Shown: positions 23,401 to 35,165 of the stretch, piece by piece | Layout: each line of letters begins with the position of its first letter | How positions within the stretch are numbered: position 1 is the stretch's first letter | Origin: Pycnopodia helianthoides | Lineage: Eukaryota > Echinodermata > Asteroidea > Forcipulatida > Asteriidae | DNA length: 64,000 nucleotides | NCBI GenBank assembly: GCA_032158295.1 | Contig: CM063244.1 | Location: 3,476,510 to 3,540,509, forward strand | Reading direction: 5' to 3' | The notes under the pieces: generated by a model | Databases searched by the model: none | Seen by the model: only the letters and a program-made list of their open reading frames with translations | Told to the model about the DNA's origin: nothing | Program-made: the position numbers and the translations under genes

Positions 23401-24589
23401 CTATATATACGGTGTGTTTATTGCCCCCCCCCAAAAAAAAACCACAATGATGTACTGTTCCTTTAATAAATGACTGCAACATGCAATGAAGTGATGCATT
23501 GATGCATCCACGCTGTGCAACTGCTTATGAGTATTCTGCCACGACTGATCAATCGCGATGGATCTTCAGAACAACAAGACTGTCACAAACTATAACGCAA
23601 AAATAAGTAAAAACTGATTAAAAACAGCCATGCAGACAATGAAAAAATGCCCGCAGAGCAGAGCCCTAAATGAGGCAGGATTTCCCCTCGCGCTATACCC
23701 ATAGCACTCTTTAATAATAGCCTGTACGACATGTTCCCTCTTTCGCGTCGGGGAAAATTTGACGCAATTGAATTCCATTCCCTAAAATAGCGTTCGTCAC
23801 CTCCCCCTTTGCGAAATGCGCAGAGCGGTAAATTACATTAGACTTGAATTAGCTCCTTGGCTGCTGCAGGCGTCTTTGGTGCAATTTTCATCATTACGGC
23901 TCGGGACGGAGAAAAGATGTTTGCAGCAAACACAAACACGTCAGCCCCGGCAAACTGTTTGTCACATGCGAAGGGTAGGGAAGGTCATCGGATCTTGATT
24001 GGACACGGAGGGTAGACGCTACTGGTGAAGAACTACTGACTGAGCACATACACCTTATGAACAGCCTTGAATTGTTTCAACAGCACCCTTCAAGTACAGC
24101 TTGACAGTGTGACAGACTTGAGAGGAAGGCTACATCATTGATCATAACCTGTCTCTCACATTCTTATCCTGTTCGTGACTTCAGTTTTTTTTTTCATCCG
24201 AAAGTAAACAAGATACAGACCAGCAACTTCAAACATTCCCCTTTTTTAATCCCTCTAGCTTTTCACACATTGTCCACCGTTAGTATTTGTCTTGGTACTT
24301 TATTCTTTTGATCCTCAAATTGATGTCCGAGTGTTGTGAGGAAGTTGTTGTCAATCTATGGTGCATTAGAAACGAACACGTCCATGTAGCATAATTTCTT
24401 GAAAGCTTATGTAGTGATATCCAATGAAAGATCAAGTTTTCAAAGAACTTCTCAATCCAAATGACACATAAATATCCTCAATTTTGGTGACATTATCTGA
24501 GCGAACTTAAACCATCTACAGGTATACCTTTATCAATAAGCTTCAACAAAGTCTCCTGACAATGACTAGAGTAAGCTAGTCGAAACATT
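23401..24589. other. Intron sequence with one GC-balanced unique block
   Basis: 23640-24010 is clearly less AT-rich than its surroundings, with GGTAAATTACATTAGACTTG, CGGCTCGGGACGGAG and CGTCAGCCCCGGCAAAC. It contains no recognised repeat or exon and might be a conserved non-coding element. The rest is unremarkable. Confidence 0.4.
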
Positions 24590-24910
24590 CAAAAACCAAA
24601 AAGAACCCACTCCGCGGCAGTGCAGTTAATTACGAGAAGTCCCCCCAATCCACAAAGCTAAAGTAGTAGTCCAGGCCGATTTCCTACCTCCCGCCCAGGT
24701 AGTAGTTAATAAGTCGGACAGTTCTTTTCAGAAATAAGAAGTCTCCCGAATTCCGAAAATCTACTCCGCGGTGGTAGAACAAATAGCGAGACACGTTCTC
24801 TAAAGAACAAAATCTACACAGCAAAGTAGATAATTATACACATGGTGTTACCGCAAACCGAACATACATTGATACCTCACCATGCAATGCCTCAAAAACC
24901 ATATAAGCTT
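24590..24910 (+). mobile_element. Family I interspersed repeat, best copy
   Basis: Landmarks in order: TTTCCTACCTCCCGCCCAGG, TCCCGAATTCCGAAAATCTA, GTTCTCTAAAGAACAAAATC, ACACATGGTGTTACCGCAAA, CTCACCATGCAATGCCTC. Other copies: ~10315-10515 (plus), ~34040-34330 (minus), ~40217-40395 (minus), and a diverged one at ~2478-2720. No coding capacity; class unknown. Confidence 0.75.
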
Positions 24911-25244
24911 CAACAAAGTTGTGTATTGATTGAGTTGAAAGCACTGACACCTATTCGAATGTTCCAGTGTAACGTTCTCTGCACTTTGTTTCAACCTTTC
25001 TTGACTAGATGGATGTAAGAAGGAAGTTTGGGATGAAGATGAGACAAGGAAATGATAAAGAAGATTATACTGAGACTCGTGACTGAAGGAGGATTCATGC
25101 AGAAGGTTGAAACGGAACTCAAGAGAGATAGAGAAAGGGTGAGTGGCGAGACAGAGCCTTGGTGATGAGGGAGGAGGAGGAAGCAGTAAGGGGAATACTG
25201 GAGAGAAACATAATAGATGATTGTAGGAATGCCAAAAAGTAATA

Positions 25245-26015
25245 TTAAAGGCAAAGTATACCTTTGGCTTTTGGAACCGTTCAATTGTTTTAATCCTATA
25301 TAAATGCAGATCTATATATACAATAAAACTAACCTGTGAAAATTTCATTTCAAAAGGTGGTAGCGTTTTTGAGATATCGCCACAAATCTAGAGCGGTTAT
25401 GTCCACGCATGAAGAATAATCCCTAATAGGAATACACAATCTGAGATTTAAATTTGGAGGGATAAAAACTGACATCTTTTTACATATCCACATTATTTTA
25501 AATTGAAATATTTCTCATAAGGCCTAAAAAAAAAAGTTGGATTGCCCTTTCACCCGATTTTTTTCTTGGGTCGGTCGGTTGATTTTCTTTTTCTTTTTTT
25601 TTTTTTTTTTTTTTTTTAGATGTCAAAGAATGCCAAAAACACACTGCATAAATATTTCAGAGTGAAGTAGATATGTTTGCACTTTGAAATATAAACCTTA
25701 AGTGTTATTATGTGTCTGTCATCTATATTTTAAACACAGGGCAACCGTATTTACCATTTGGTAAGCATAAATATTCATGAAATCAAAATTCTGAAGTGAA
25801 AAAAGGGAAAACCACCAAAACATTATTTAAAAAAAAAAAAAAAAACGCCACCGAGATTTTGCTACTTTTACGATCGGTCGGGAAAGGGCAATCCAACAAA
25901 ATTTTTTTTTAGGCCTAATGCTTTATACTATCGAAAGTTGCTGTACTTCTAACCAAGTCAGTTTTTATTGCCATACATTTTTAGAGTGATTACCAAACGT
26001 ATACCTTCCCTTTAA
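25245..26015 (-). mobile_element. MITE family D, copy 2, with a nested element
   Basis: TTAA-bounded, with AGGCAAAGTATACC at the left and the related AGGGAAGGTATACG, as reverse complement, at the right. It shares TTTTGAGATATCGCCAC and TAATAGGAATACACA with copy 1. Its length is doubled by a second element at ~25519-25917, which lies inside. Confidence 0.75.
25519..25917. mobile_element. Nested MITE with GGCC/TAA ends
   Basis: Inverted ends GGCCTAAAAAAAAAA then TTGGATTGCCCTTTC, and the complement GAAAGGGCAATCCAA then TTTTAGGCC. The left flank ends TAA and the right flank begins TAA, a possible 3-bp duplication. The ends resemble those of family G (34827 and 50588), so all three may belong to one PIF/Harbinger-like group. 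Long homopolymer A and T runs occur inside. Confidence 0.7.
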
Positions 26016-26544
26016 GCAGAACTTGTGGTATGATGGTCAGAAGATGAATTGCTAGAGATATTCTCTCGTGCATGTCTATATAATCAAGAAACTATCACTG
26101 AATATTGAAGATTAAAAACATGTACCAGTAGAGGCTTTGGTTTTAATGACTGGGAAGGGTCTAAAAAGCTTTCTTAAAGATGTCTGCCCTTTCTGGTATG
26201 TCCCCTGCCAACAGGATTATTAGTAGTGCCAAATGTTGGTGCAAACCATTCAAGTGTGGTGAACTAGGACACCTCAAAATAACCTTTGAAACAATCTCAC
26301 ATCTTTGAGTAAAATGTTTCGTTAGTAACTCGTTTCACTTAAATGCAACAGCACAACCAGAATATAGTCAAATCTATTGATTCTTGTACAAAAAAAATAC
26401 AATTTGTCTCTCCACTCTTACATCATGAATGCGATTACAACTATGTCAGCAATTTCTTCAACATTCTCGATGGTTTTTAACAGCGGTACGATGATCTTCT
26501 TGGCTGTTTCTCTCAGCCAAGTTTGAACAGGTTGCAGCTCCCAT
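26016..26544. other. Unique intron segment with a short open stretch
   Basis: On the minus strand 26411-26545 is open for about 40 codons (QPVQTWLRETAKK, then ENVEEIADIVVIAFMM and a stop). The plus strand is open over the same bases. There is no convincing acceptor and no recognised homology, so it is not called as a gene. Confidence 0.35.
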
Positions 26545-26933
26545 ATAAAGACACTGGACACTTTTGGTAATTGTCAAAGACCAGTCTTCTCACTTGGTGT
26601 ATCTCAACATATGCACAAAATAACGAACCTGTGAAAATTTGAACTCAATTGTTCATCGAAGTTGTGAGATAATAATGGAAGAAAAAACACCCTTGTCACA
26701 CGAAGTTGTGTGCTTTCAGATGGTTGATTTCAAGACCTCACGCGTGAGGTCTCAAAATCAATTCAAATATTTTTACTGAGAGATTACTTCTTTCTGAAAA
26801 ACTTTGTTACTTCATAGGGAGCCGTTTCTCACAATGTTTTATACTATCAACAGCTCTCCATTGCTCGTTACCAAGTAAGTTGATATGCTAACAATTATTT
26901 TGAGTAATTACCAATAGTGTCCAGTGCCTTTAA
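26545..26933 (-). mobile_element. TTAA-flanked MITE, family C, copy 1
   Basis: The end sequence AGGCACTGGACACTATTGGT is seen as reverse complement at the right. The centre is the palindrome GACCTCACGCGTGAGGTC. A full-length partner lies in the other orientation at 62009-62405. Confidence 0.85.
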
Positions 26934-27254
26934 ACACACAATAGATTAACAAACATACTTGATTGTACAGTAAAGGTATTTAATATCGTTTTTTGAAAGA
27001 GTACATTAATTCCCATCCTCTAGTTTTCAGTTTAACATATAAAGCCAACCTGTGAAAAAAATTCCCCAATTCAAATGTCACATTCTAGTGAAAACAACGA
27101 AAAAAAGGTAAATTTTTTTTGTCAGGAACTTTTTGCATGTTTTGTATCGAGCTTAAAGATTGCAGCAATTGAAATATGGATGCTGTTATGGGAGTCTCCA
27201 TTCGTTTTCCTAATTTTAATATGAATACAGTATTTCATCTTCAAGTCCCCACAC

Positions 27255-27590
27255 ATCTCCTCAAGGTTTGAGCCAGGATTTGGTAAAAGGGTGTCCAAAT
27301 TTGCTGGAAATTTAAAAAACTGGGTGTCCACATTGTTCACTTACAATACATTTACATGTAAATTACTATAGCCTGCCCGATATGGGGCAATGTTCCCATA
27401 CTATAACACACTATTTTCCTCTTGTATAGAACTCCCCCCACCTAAAATCCTCGAAAGAATTCCTGAGATTCCAAGCACAAAATGAAGACACAATAGGGGG
27501 GGTACCCTCTGCCCCATATCGAGCACCAATTGGCAGGGTGTCCATATTTAAAACAGGGTGTCCAAAAGACACCCAGACACCCCTCTGGCT
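27255..27590. repeat. GGTGTCCAAATT repeat, copy 2, with a nested MITE
   Basis: The outer sequence matches 16596-16805 (GAGCCAGGATTTGGTAAAAG, GGTGTCCA words). Between 27367 and 27532 lies a family F element starting TATAGCCTGCCCGATATGGG and ending GCCCCATATCGAGCACCAAT. The same element is found at 38792-39016. Confidence 0.75.
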
Positions 27591-28159
27591 AACACTATGC
27601 ATCTCCTTTATATACTGTACTGCTAGGAAGGAAACTGATGAGAGAGTGTAATGTGGCCAGGAGTCCAGGAGGAGTACAAGGGGGCTACACTAATCCCCTT
27701 TATGATTCCAGCTATCAAGGGAACGCATCCTTCACTGCCGAATCCGACCATCTGACATTCCACACTATAATCTGCTACTTGTCAAAGCAATTAAGATCAT
27801 TCCATAACTCACTTGCTATCATACAGCATGGATCACGCCTTCCAAATTACTTGGTGCGGGAATGAATTTCCCCAGGGGGGCAGGGGGGGAAGAGCCGTGT
27901 CGTGGGGGTAAACGGTGCCTATCCACCATTAGACCTTGCAAACCTATATAGGAGTTTCTGCATCCGTGGGTATAACACTCCCACCGGAGATCCAATAGCC
28001 AGAAGAACAAAAAATTCTGAATCAATATTATTATAATTAAAATGTATGCAGGAACTGTGGACCATTATTAAAAAGTTGACATGCCAATCGATGGAGTCAC
28101 ACCTGGTGCTGATTGTGTTCATGCACGACGGACGACGCGCACTCCAAAACTATCGTTAT

Positions 28160-28555
28160 GTGGAAGTATTGCATGTCTCTGCCGCGGCTGGTAATCATGT
28201 GTACCTGTCCAGCATTATTGTGTAGGATCTTTGTATCAATTATGATTTTAATTAGTGCGGTAGCAAGGGGGGGGGGGGTTGGAGATTCAACCAACCCTCC
28301 TATTGTTCTGCCAATGTTTTTTTAATTTTTAAGGCATAACAAGGAAAAAAGAAACACCAAGTATTGCATGTCTCTGCCGTGGCTGGTAATCATGTGTACC
28401 TGTCCAGCATTATTGTGTAGGATCTTTGTATCAATTATGATTTTAATAAGTGCGGTAGCAAAGGGGGGGGGGTTGGAGATTCAACCAACCCTCCTGTTGT
28501 TCTGCCAATGTTTTTTTTTTATTTTTAAGGCATAACAAGGAAAAAAGAAGCACCA
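28160..28555 (+). repeat. Direct duplication of about 190 bp
   Basis: GTATTGCATGTCTCTGCCG through AAGGCATAACAAGGAAAAAA occurs twice in tandem with only a few substitutions and a different poly-G length, which implies a recent duplication. No gene lies inside. Confidence 0.9.
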
Positions 28556-29040
28556 AAATAACAATAATGGAAGATGGCAAAGACTTGGGACACTGCACTT
28601 ACAGTCCTGCATACAGCAGTCTACAATTAGTTTGCTGTCCCACATAAATATACGCTGTAATGATTCTATAATGAACTGCAAACAAATCTACTTTAATAAT
28701 TATGATTTCAATTTATTTTTAAGATCAATATCCTTGATCTTAATGAAAAAACTTACATCATTCCTTTTGGCTCTATACTACATGTACCTTCAGTGAAATC
28801 ATCGATAACAGTCACCAGGGATGAGGTTGGACGAATTATTGTTATTATTATTTTATTTCTAACCACAATATACAAAACTACAGGTTCAGACACAATGTAG
28901 ACTATCTCTTTCTCCCTTTTGGTGATTGCTTTACTTCTGCCATGAAAACTTGAAGGCTCATCGAGGAGGTTTTGAGAAAATCCTTATCAGGAAACATCCT
29001 GAGAAATCATACACCTGAGTTACAACAACTGTCAGAGAGT
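28556..29040. other. Unique intron segment
   Basis: No supported feature. A minus-strand stretch at ~28758-28850 is open and ends at a GTAAGT donor, but it runs into an ATT microsatellite and has no usable acceptor, so it was rejected as an exon. Confidence 0.4.
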
Positions 29041-29059
29041 GGAAGTGGAGGTGACAATT

Positions 29060-29215
29060 TTAAAGTGGTTTCACTGGATTATTTGACACACTTTGCAGGC
29101 ATGGGTCTGAATCCCGCCCGAGTAGCATTTCTTTGTTTTGTTTTAGACAAAGAATTTGGAAAGCACTGAGTGTGCAGTGCTTATCACACATTAACATCAA
29201 GGTAAAATCGAATTA
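29060..29215 (+). mobile_element. tRNA-derived SINE (second family), 5'-truncated copy
   Basis: Box B-like GGGTCTGAATCCCGCCCGAG followed by AAGCACTGAGTGTGCAGTGC and TTATCACACATTAACATCAA. It shares order and tail with 12297-12440 and 56030-56200. Confidence 0.6.
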
Positions 29216-29384
29216 GTTAAAATACTTTTTGCAATAGTTTATAAAGATTTGACAAATTAACATTCTCAGAAATTTGAGAAAAGCAACTACAAAATAAATG
29301 GTAAGTGCATCCTATCCACTGTTCATATGATTTTGGAAAAATTCCCTCCATGACTATTGATAAGTGGAAGACCTGTTCCTCTAT

Positions 29385-29985
29385 ATCCCCTTACTTAAGA
29401 TTCCTCTGTGGGTAGTGTATCGTCTGAAACTCCTCATTGGTATATTGTTCCTTCAAAATTCCTCATTGGGGTAGTATCATTTCGTTACAATCCCTCATTA
29501 GGGTAGTATTATCCTTAAAATTCTCCTTCGAGTAGTACTGTCCTTTCAATTCCTTGTAGGTAAATATTTCCTTTAAAATTCCTCATTGGGGTAGTATTTT
29601 CTTTAAAATTCCTCATTGGGTAGTATTATTCGTTAAAATTCTCATTAGGGTAGTATATCCTTATAAATTCCTCCTTGAGTAGTACTGTTCCTTTCAAATT
29701 CCTTGTAGGGTAGAATTATTCCTTTAAAATTCGTCATTGAGGTAGTATTGTTCCTTTAAAATTCCTCATTAGGGTATTACTGTTCCTTTGTAATTCCTTG
29801 TAGGGGTAGTATTATTCCTTTAAAATTCCTCATTGAGGTAGTATTATTCCTTTAAAATTCCTCATTGGGGTAGTATTTTCCTTTAAAAGTTCTCATTGGG
29901 GTAGTATTATTCCTTATAAATTCCTTGTAGGGGTTGTATTGTTTTTAAAACTCCTTGTAGGGTAGGATTCTCCCCTATTGTTTGA
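29385..29985 (+). repeat. ~30-bp minisatellite
   Basis: About eighteen degenerate units of CCTTTAAAATTCCTCATTGG followed by GGTAGTATTATT. Unit length varies from about 27 to 33 bp and copies differ by several bases, so this is an old array. It is non-coding. Confidence 0.9.
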
Positions 29986-30427
29986 GCCTCCTCTATTTTG
30001 GTCAGTCTCAAAACATATCCCACTGGCTTGAATACATTGCAGTTTAATTCAACCGGTAGCTATAGCGTCGATATGATGGGTAGATACTACCGACGATACT
30101 ATAGCAATGACAAGACATTCTAACTTCATGGCTTCATGGTCAAAAAAATTACCAAAAAAACTACCACGATGAGTAAAAATTATGCATCTATGCATTACTG
30201 GATAATAAAGTTGTCAAATTCAATAAGAAGGATATCGTCTGACGATATCGATGACAAACTCTCCTGGTCGGATCACATCTCACACATCTACAAGATTATT
30301 TCCTAGAACACTGGCGTTATTTCTAAAATGCATCATCACTTTCTCCCTAGCGACGTTCTTTATCTCTCTCTTTACAATACCCATATTTGAACTACTTAAA
30401 CTACATCAAACTAATATCGTTTGGGCT

Positions 30428-30627
30428 CACACATTCTATTGTTTGCATCCCTGTGGAGACATCTTTTGTTCTTTCCTTTGTCCCTGTAGTTAAGGACCCT
30501 CCCATAGACTTTGTACACAACATTCCTTGTGGAGCAACCCAGTCTTTAGAATTTCCCTATGGAGACCCTTTGTTATCCCTTTTCTGTTTTGTTCTCGGTC
30601 TCCATAAGGTAGTGAAAATGAAATCAC
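30428..30627 (+). mobile_element. 200-bp interspersed element, family E, copy 1
   Basis: CACACATTCTATTGTTTGCA, then TTCTTTCCTTTGTCCCTGTA, then CTCGGTCTCCATAAGGTAGT. Almost identical at 53313-53514; a diverged reverse copy lies at 60475-60659. Here it splits the LINE reading frame between the LYNTHI and SKLHSL pieces. Class unknown; no inverted ends are seen. Confidence 0.8.
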
Positions 30628-30786
30628 ACTTTCACATCTAAACTTCACTCACTAGCAGTCATTCAAAAAGGGGTCATTCGGATCTGTACTCACTCCCTAC
30701 TGTGTGATCATAACTGCAACTCTTCTTGTCAAATTGCACTCTCACCCTCTCTGATATTAAGATGTTTCAGACTGGCGTTTTCATGT

Positions 30787-31183
30787 TTAAAGGAACATTA
30801 CAGAATTTTGGTAAGAAAAAAAACCTTGTAAAATATACTTTTTGATCACAGATTTACATAAAACTTACACGGTCTAATGATGATGATAGTAGAAAACAAC
30901 CCTTGAAATATTTCTGTCTGAAATGCCATATTTGATGAGAAATGAATAAACTCATTTTCCGATTGGAGTTTATCGCTCAGTGAGCGTTTTATTCATTTGT
31001 TGAATCTATATGATTTCATGCAAATGTGTAATCGGTTTTTCACTATTTTCTCGTGACCCAGATGGCCAATCGATCTCAAACTTCTACAGGTTTGTCAGTT
31101 TTATGTATAGGTGGATTACATAAGTGCTTTACACTGCAGCAACTGTTTTGTTAGCCAAAACCAATTCTGTAATGTTCCTTTAA
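30787..31183 (-). mobile_element. MITE family A, copy 4
   Basis: Full-length, reverse orientation, flanked by TTAA. It is inserted between the LINE fragments at 30640-30786 and 31184 onward, so it is younger than that LINE. Confidence 0.9.
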
Positions 31184-31558
31184 CTAATAATCTCCTACCG
31201 GATACATTATCTTCTTTCTTGACTTCAGTTGACGTCATTCACCATCATCACACTAGACCACACAGCAACCTTATACATACCTTTCACACGTCGTACATCT
31301 CAGCACAAGAACACACTTTGCTTCTTATATGGTCCCAGTCTTTGGAATAGCATTGCCCGATCAATTAAGTCTTAAATCTCTGTGTGCTCTTTTTTCAAGA
31401 ACTCTTTCAGAGCGTATCTTATTTCCCAATATGTAGCATAGTTTTATCCTTTTTGGTTTATTCTACTGAGTTTGCCTCCTCTCTCCTGCAGATATACATT
31501 TGTGTTTAGTTGTCTCTCATCTTAATTTCTTCCTGGTCAGATCAATTGTCCCCATGTC

Positions 31559-31583
31559 CAGCGGCGGCGCTAATGGGGGGTCA

Positions 31584-31620
<37 letters not shown>

Positions 31621-32063
31621 AATGTCCCCCCAGTTTGCCCCCCAGTTTTTTTTCCCGATGGCAGAAATTGAGTTTAATCCCAAACCATTGCACCCAATTT
31701 GTTACAATGTTGTTTGCGCTGTAAATAATAAACTCAATTTCATCCATCATAATTAGCTGGCACCATCAAAAAAGCCCAATACACTTTCCATCTCCGGCAA
31801 TGTTAATAAAATGTGGATTTATTTATCTGTACAAGTTTGGAAACTTGCTATAAATAGAAATGCATTGTCTGCCCAAAACCGTAAGCAGCCATTGTACACG
31901 CAGTTCGCACAACACGTCACATTCACACAGTGCAAAATCTTATTTCTAGAGTGAATTGTAGGCTTATACAGTACATTATAGACTTTTGTTTTCCCCCCTA
32001 AATTTAAGTTTGCCCCCCTCTTGCCCCCCCCCCCCCAGTTTAACAGGTCTGGTGCCACCGCTG
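31559..32063. mobile_element. hAT-type MITE with perfect 8-bp target duplication
   Basis: The left end is CAGCGGCGGC and the right end complement is CAGCGGTGGC. The eight bases CCCATGTC occur immediately before (31551-31558) and immediately after (32064-32071). Eight-base duplications and CA-starting ends are known hallmarks of hAT transposons. The 505-bp element has long G and C homopolymers near its ends and no ORF of note. It sits in the LINE 3' UTR. Confidence 0.85.
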
Positions 32064-32855
32064 CCCATGTCTATCTTTGTCTTGTCATAATTAATTAACT
32101 AGTTAATTTAACATTTGTTTTGTTTTCTCTATAGGCACTTAACTGCAAGACTTTAGTTATTAGGATTGTTCCTCCCCAATACTTGTCTTTTGCATTCTGT
32201 TATGTGCTGTTCAGGATGGACATAAATGTATTATTGAGTTGAATTGAATATAAATGACATCCTGACAACTGAAGACCTAACACTTCCTCTAAGTTTAAAA
32301 AGAAAGAGAGGTATAAAATAAATCATAGATCAAGGACCAATGCCATGGCTTCCTTCACGCACGTTTTACAACTAATCAGCCTTTGTAGTCAAATAACGAA
32401 GTTGGTTAATCATTTTGAGAAGTTGAACACCTACACTAAATGTAAATTGTTTTGTCACTGTCCAAGGTTTTCACACGTTTTATCATCAAGACATGAGTTA
32501 CAGTGGCTACACGATGTTGTGTTCTTTTTTATTCATGACTCACAGCCGTTTATATTAATGTGACGCCTCGTGCTAAAAATCATGCACTTCTTGGAAACCG
32601 ACAAATTGACATTCAAAGTCAAGACAAACAAAACATCAGCCTTGATGTCTTAAAATATTCCAATGCTCTGAAATATCTAGCTTAAAGTCCTAATTGGATG
32701 TTACTGTTATTTGAAAGCTTCTCTTCTTATCTATTTGAGAAGCAAATAGACCCAGTTTGGAGTTGGAGAGTCACTTACTTGTCTATTGTACTGTGTTAAA
32801 TCTTAGGTAACTGTAGCATATCTCCAGTGTTTTTTCACTATGGTTGTCTTCTTTG

Positions 32856-33249
32856 TTACAGGAACATTACAGAATTGGTTTTTGCAAACAAAACAGTTGC
32901 TGGCAGTGTAAGCACTTTATGTAATCCACCATAAACATAAACTGACAAACCTGTAGAAGTTTGAGATCGATCGGCCATCTGGGTCATGAGAAAATAGTGA
33001 AAAACCAATTACACATTTGAATGAAATCATATAGATTCAACAAATGAATAAAGCACTCACTGAGCGATCAACTCCAATCGAAAAATTAGTTTATTCATTT
33101 CTCATCAAATATGGCATTTCAGACAGAAATATTTCAAGGGATGTTTTCTACTATCATCATCATTAGAACGTGTAAGTTTTATGTAAATCTGTGATCAAAA
33201 AGTATATTTTACAAGTTTTTTCCTTACCAATTCTGTAATGTTCCTTTAA
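32856..33249 (+). mobile_element. MITE family A, copy 5
   Basis: GGAACATTACAGAATTGG at the left (its first TTAA mutated to TTAC) and GTAATGTTCCTTTAA at the right. It has all internal landmarks of the family. Confidence 0.88.
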
Positions 33250-34039
33250 TTGATTGTCCTTTTTAATTCTGTGGAGTTACAGGAAAGACCCACTCTCTCA
33301 TTTGGTTTATATTTTGCAAACTTTTCAGTGGTTTTTAACACTATATTTCTTGGATTGAATGATACGGCATCAGTCAAATTGACATAATACATCTAAGATT
33401 TGACTGACTGTTCAGGGATCCAAACGCTCATAAAATAAAAACAAACATGTTCCTTTTGTCAAGCTTGAAATTACGGGCATACCCTTGAAAAATAGTCTTT
33501 CGTTTATTCATTCAAACAAATTTGAAGAGAGCTATAAACTACACTCCTTAAATTATTGAGGGCGACCTCTTTGCACTCCTCGCAACCAAACTTCACAAAT
33601 TGGTCTACAAAGTGAATTTAGAACATGATTTTATCAAATCTGACTGTCCATTATATTTAATTGAAGCACGTATTATCACTGACAGTTCATGTGTGCATAC
33701 CGGATTGCAGGATCGGATTGAAGGATTATTTTTGGTAACATGATCAAAGCAAATTAATTCCACATCTGTAGTCCATTTCCTGCTGTAAATGAATTATTTT
33801 TCATTTTTTTCCAACTTATGAAATACATTTTTAGGAGTGCTATTTTTCATACTCCTTGGACAAGTAAAAGGAGAGCAACAAGTGTGATTCCACAACTTTA
33901 CTGATCTAAAATAAGAATAATATCGTGCCTGGAATGGTGGGCATATAAACACTCAATTCTGCAGTTCTAAGGCTGATGTTTTGCGGAGCCATGAAAGTGT
34001 GCCTTGCTTTAGTCTTCCAAAGTACAAATTTGATATATG
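33250..34039. other. Intron sequence without recognised features
   Basis: No repeat, exon or RNA was seen. The sequence is AT-rich and apparently unique. Confidence 0.5.
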
Positions 34040-34330
34040 GTTTTTGAGGCATTGCATGGTGAGGTTATCAATGTACATGTATATTCGGTTTGCTGTAACA
34101 CCATGTAAATATAAGCTTTGCTGTGTAGATTTCTGTTCTTAAGAGCACTTGTCTCGCTATTTGTTCTACTACTGCGGAGTAGATTTTTTTGGAATTCGGG
34201 AGACTTCTCAGTTCTGAAAAGAACTGTCCTGCTTATTAACTAACTACCTGGGCAGAAGGTAGGAAATTGGCCTGGACTACTACCTCGCTTAGCGGATCGA
34301 CGAGACTTCTCGTTTATTATAAATTTGATC
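34040..34330 (-). mobile_element. Family I repeat, reverse copy
   Basis: TTTTTGAGGCATTGCATGGT, ATTCGGTTTGCTGTAACACC and GGAATTCGGGAGACTTCTC in the order expected for the reverse complement of 24590-24910. Confidence 0.7.
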
Positions 34331-34826
34331 CAGCGAATTGTGCAGTGAAGGCAGGATGAGATTAAGTTAGAACTGGAATGCAATCATTAATATACTGGCA
34401 GATTCATATCCACTAAGCTTCTTCAGCTTAGAGAAACTGTATCATGTCTTCATGTAATTGTCTGTCTATGTTATTCAGATTTGATGGCTTTTAGAGGGAG
34501 GGGGAAAAAAACACAATAAAATAATTTTAAAAAGACAATAAAAAAAAACGTCTTCTCCTAGTTGACGGATAAATGTTCTCTGGCTGGAAAATGCCAAGGC
34601 CATCAGCATACTGTGAAAGGCAATAAACCAACCATTTCAAAAATCAATCGCAAAAACTTGATACTTTTTTCTCGTCCAATAATTATTCAATCAGGAAAGA
34701 CAATTAGGAAGGGGACTTTAAATTGACTCCAAACCCAACCTCCACAAATGGACTTGCATTCATGCAATCCAAAAGGACCGGTAATCAATTCTTAATGAAT
34801 TGTACCATAGAAAAACCTACTCTGTA

Positions 34827-35165
34827 TAAGGCCAAGTAAAAAAGAATACCCGTTGATCGTCCAGGTTTTTTCAAAAAGAGGAGGTTGAGGGCCTTTTTTA
34901 AATTTTATTTTTAAAATTTCTTTCGATGGTGGCCGCCAAGCATTTTAATTCAAACTGGCCACCAATTCTTCAGTTTAACGTCACCACTTACTTTCTGTAG
35001 TTACAAGTTCTAAAAGATTGGTAAGTTTAATGAAAAATACACAGAAAATGTGTCTTGTTGAAGAAAAAAAAGTAAAATAACAAATAATAATAAAAAAGAA
35101 TGCGGCCTCAAAAAAAGGATGAGGGAGGGGACGATCAACTGGTATTTTTTTTTATTTGGCCTAAG
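34827..35165. mobile_element. MITE family G, copy 1
   Basis: The left flank TAA precedes GGCCAAGTAAAAAAGAATAC and CGTTGATCGTCC. The right side has GGACGATCAACTGG and TTTATTTGGCC before TAA. Inverted ends of ~35 bp with a TAA repeat on each side. Copy 2 at 50588-51123 shares GATGGTGGCCGCCAAG-like inner sequence in the other orientation. Confidence 0.8.

Larger units (their letters stand above)
30220..32258 (+). pseudogene. Decayed CR1/L2-type LINE with three later insertions
   Basis: Reading across frames gives pieces of a reverse-transcriptase C-terminal region in the right order: IDDKLSWSDHISHIYKIIS, LYNTHI, SKLHSLAVIQKGVIRICTHS, NNLLPDTLSSFL, DVIHHHHTR, then GPSLWNSIARSIKSLKSL. In CR1/L2 elements these positions hold the DDKLxWxxHI motif, the QKxxIR motif, the LPxxFxxxF and HxxxTR motifs and the final GPxLWNxLP. 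Several stops and frameshifts are present, so it is dead. The 3' UTR runs to about 32258 and ends in GAATT-type repeats. A 200-bp element (30428), a family A MITE (30787) and a hAT-type MITE (31559) interrupt it. Confidence 0.75.

Noticed and set aside
24848..25348. Long minus-strand ORF of 166 codons, rich in L, S and F
   Set aside because: It is the complement of a purine-rich tract and crosses a family I repeat and the start of a family D MITE; no domain is seen.
26411..26545. Minus-strand open stretch ending IADIVVIAFMM and a stop
   Set aside because: The opposite strand is equally open, no acceptor is visible before the adjoining MITE, and no homology was recognised.
28758..28850. Minus-strand open stretch ending at a GTAAGT donor (SLVTVIDDFTEGTCSIEPKG)
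   Set aside because: No usable acceptor; it runs back into an ATT microsatellite. It shows that open stretches of 30-40 codons are common here by chance.
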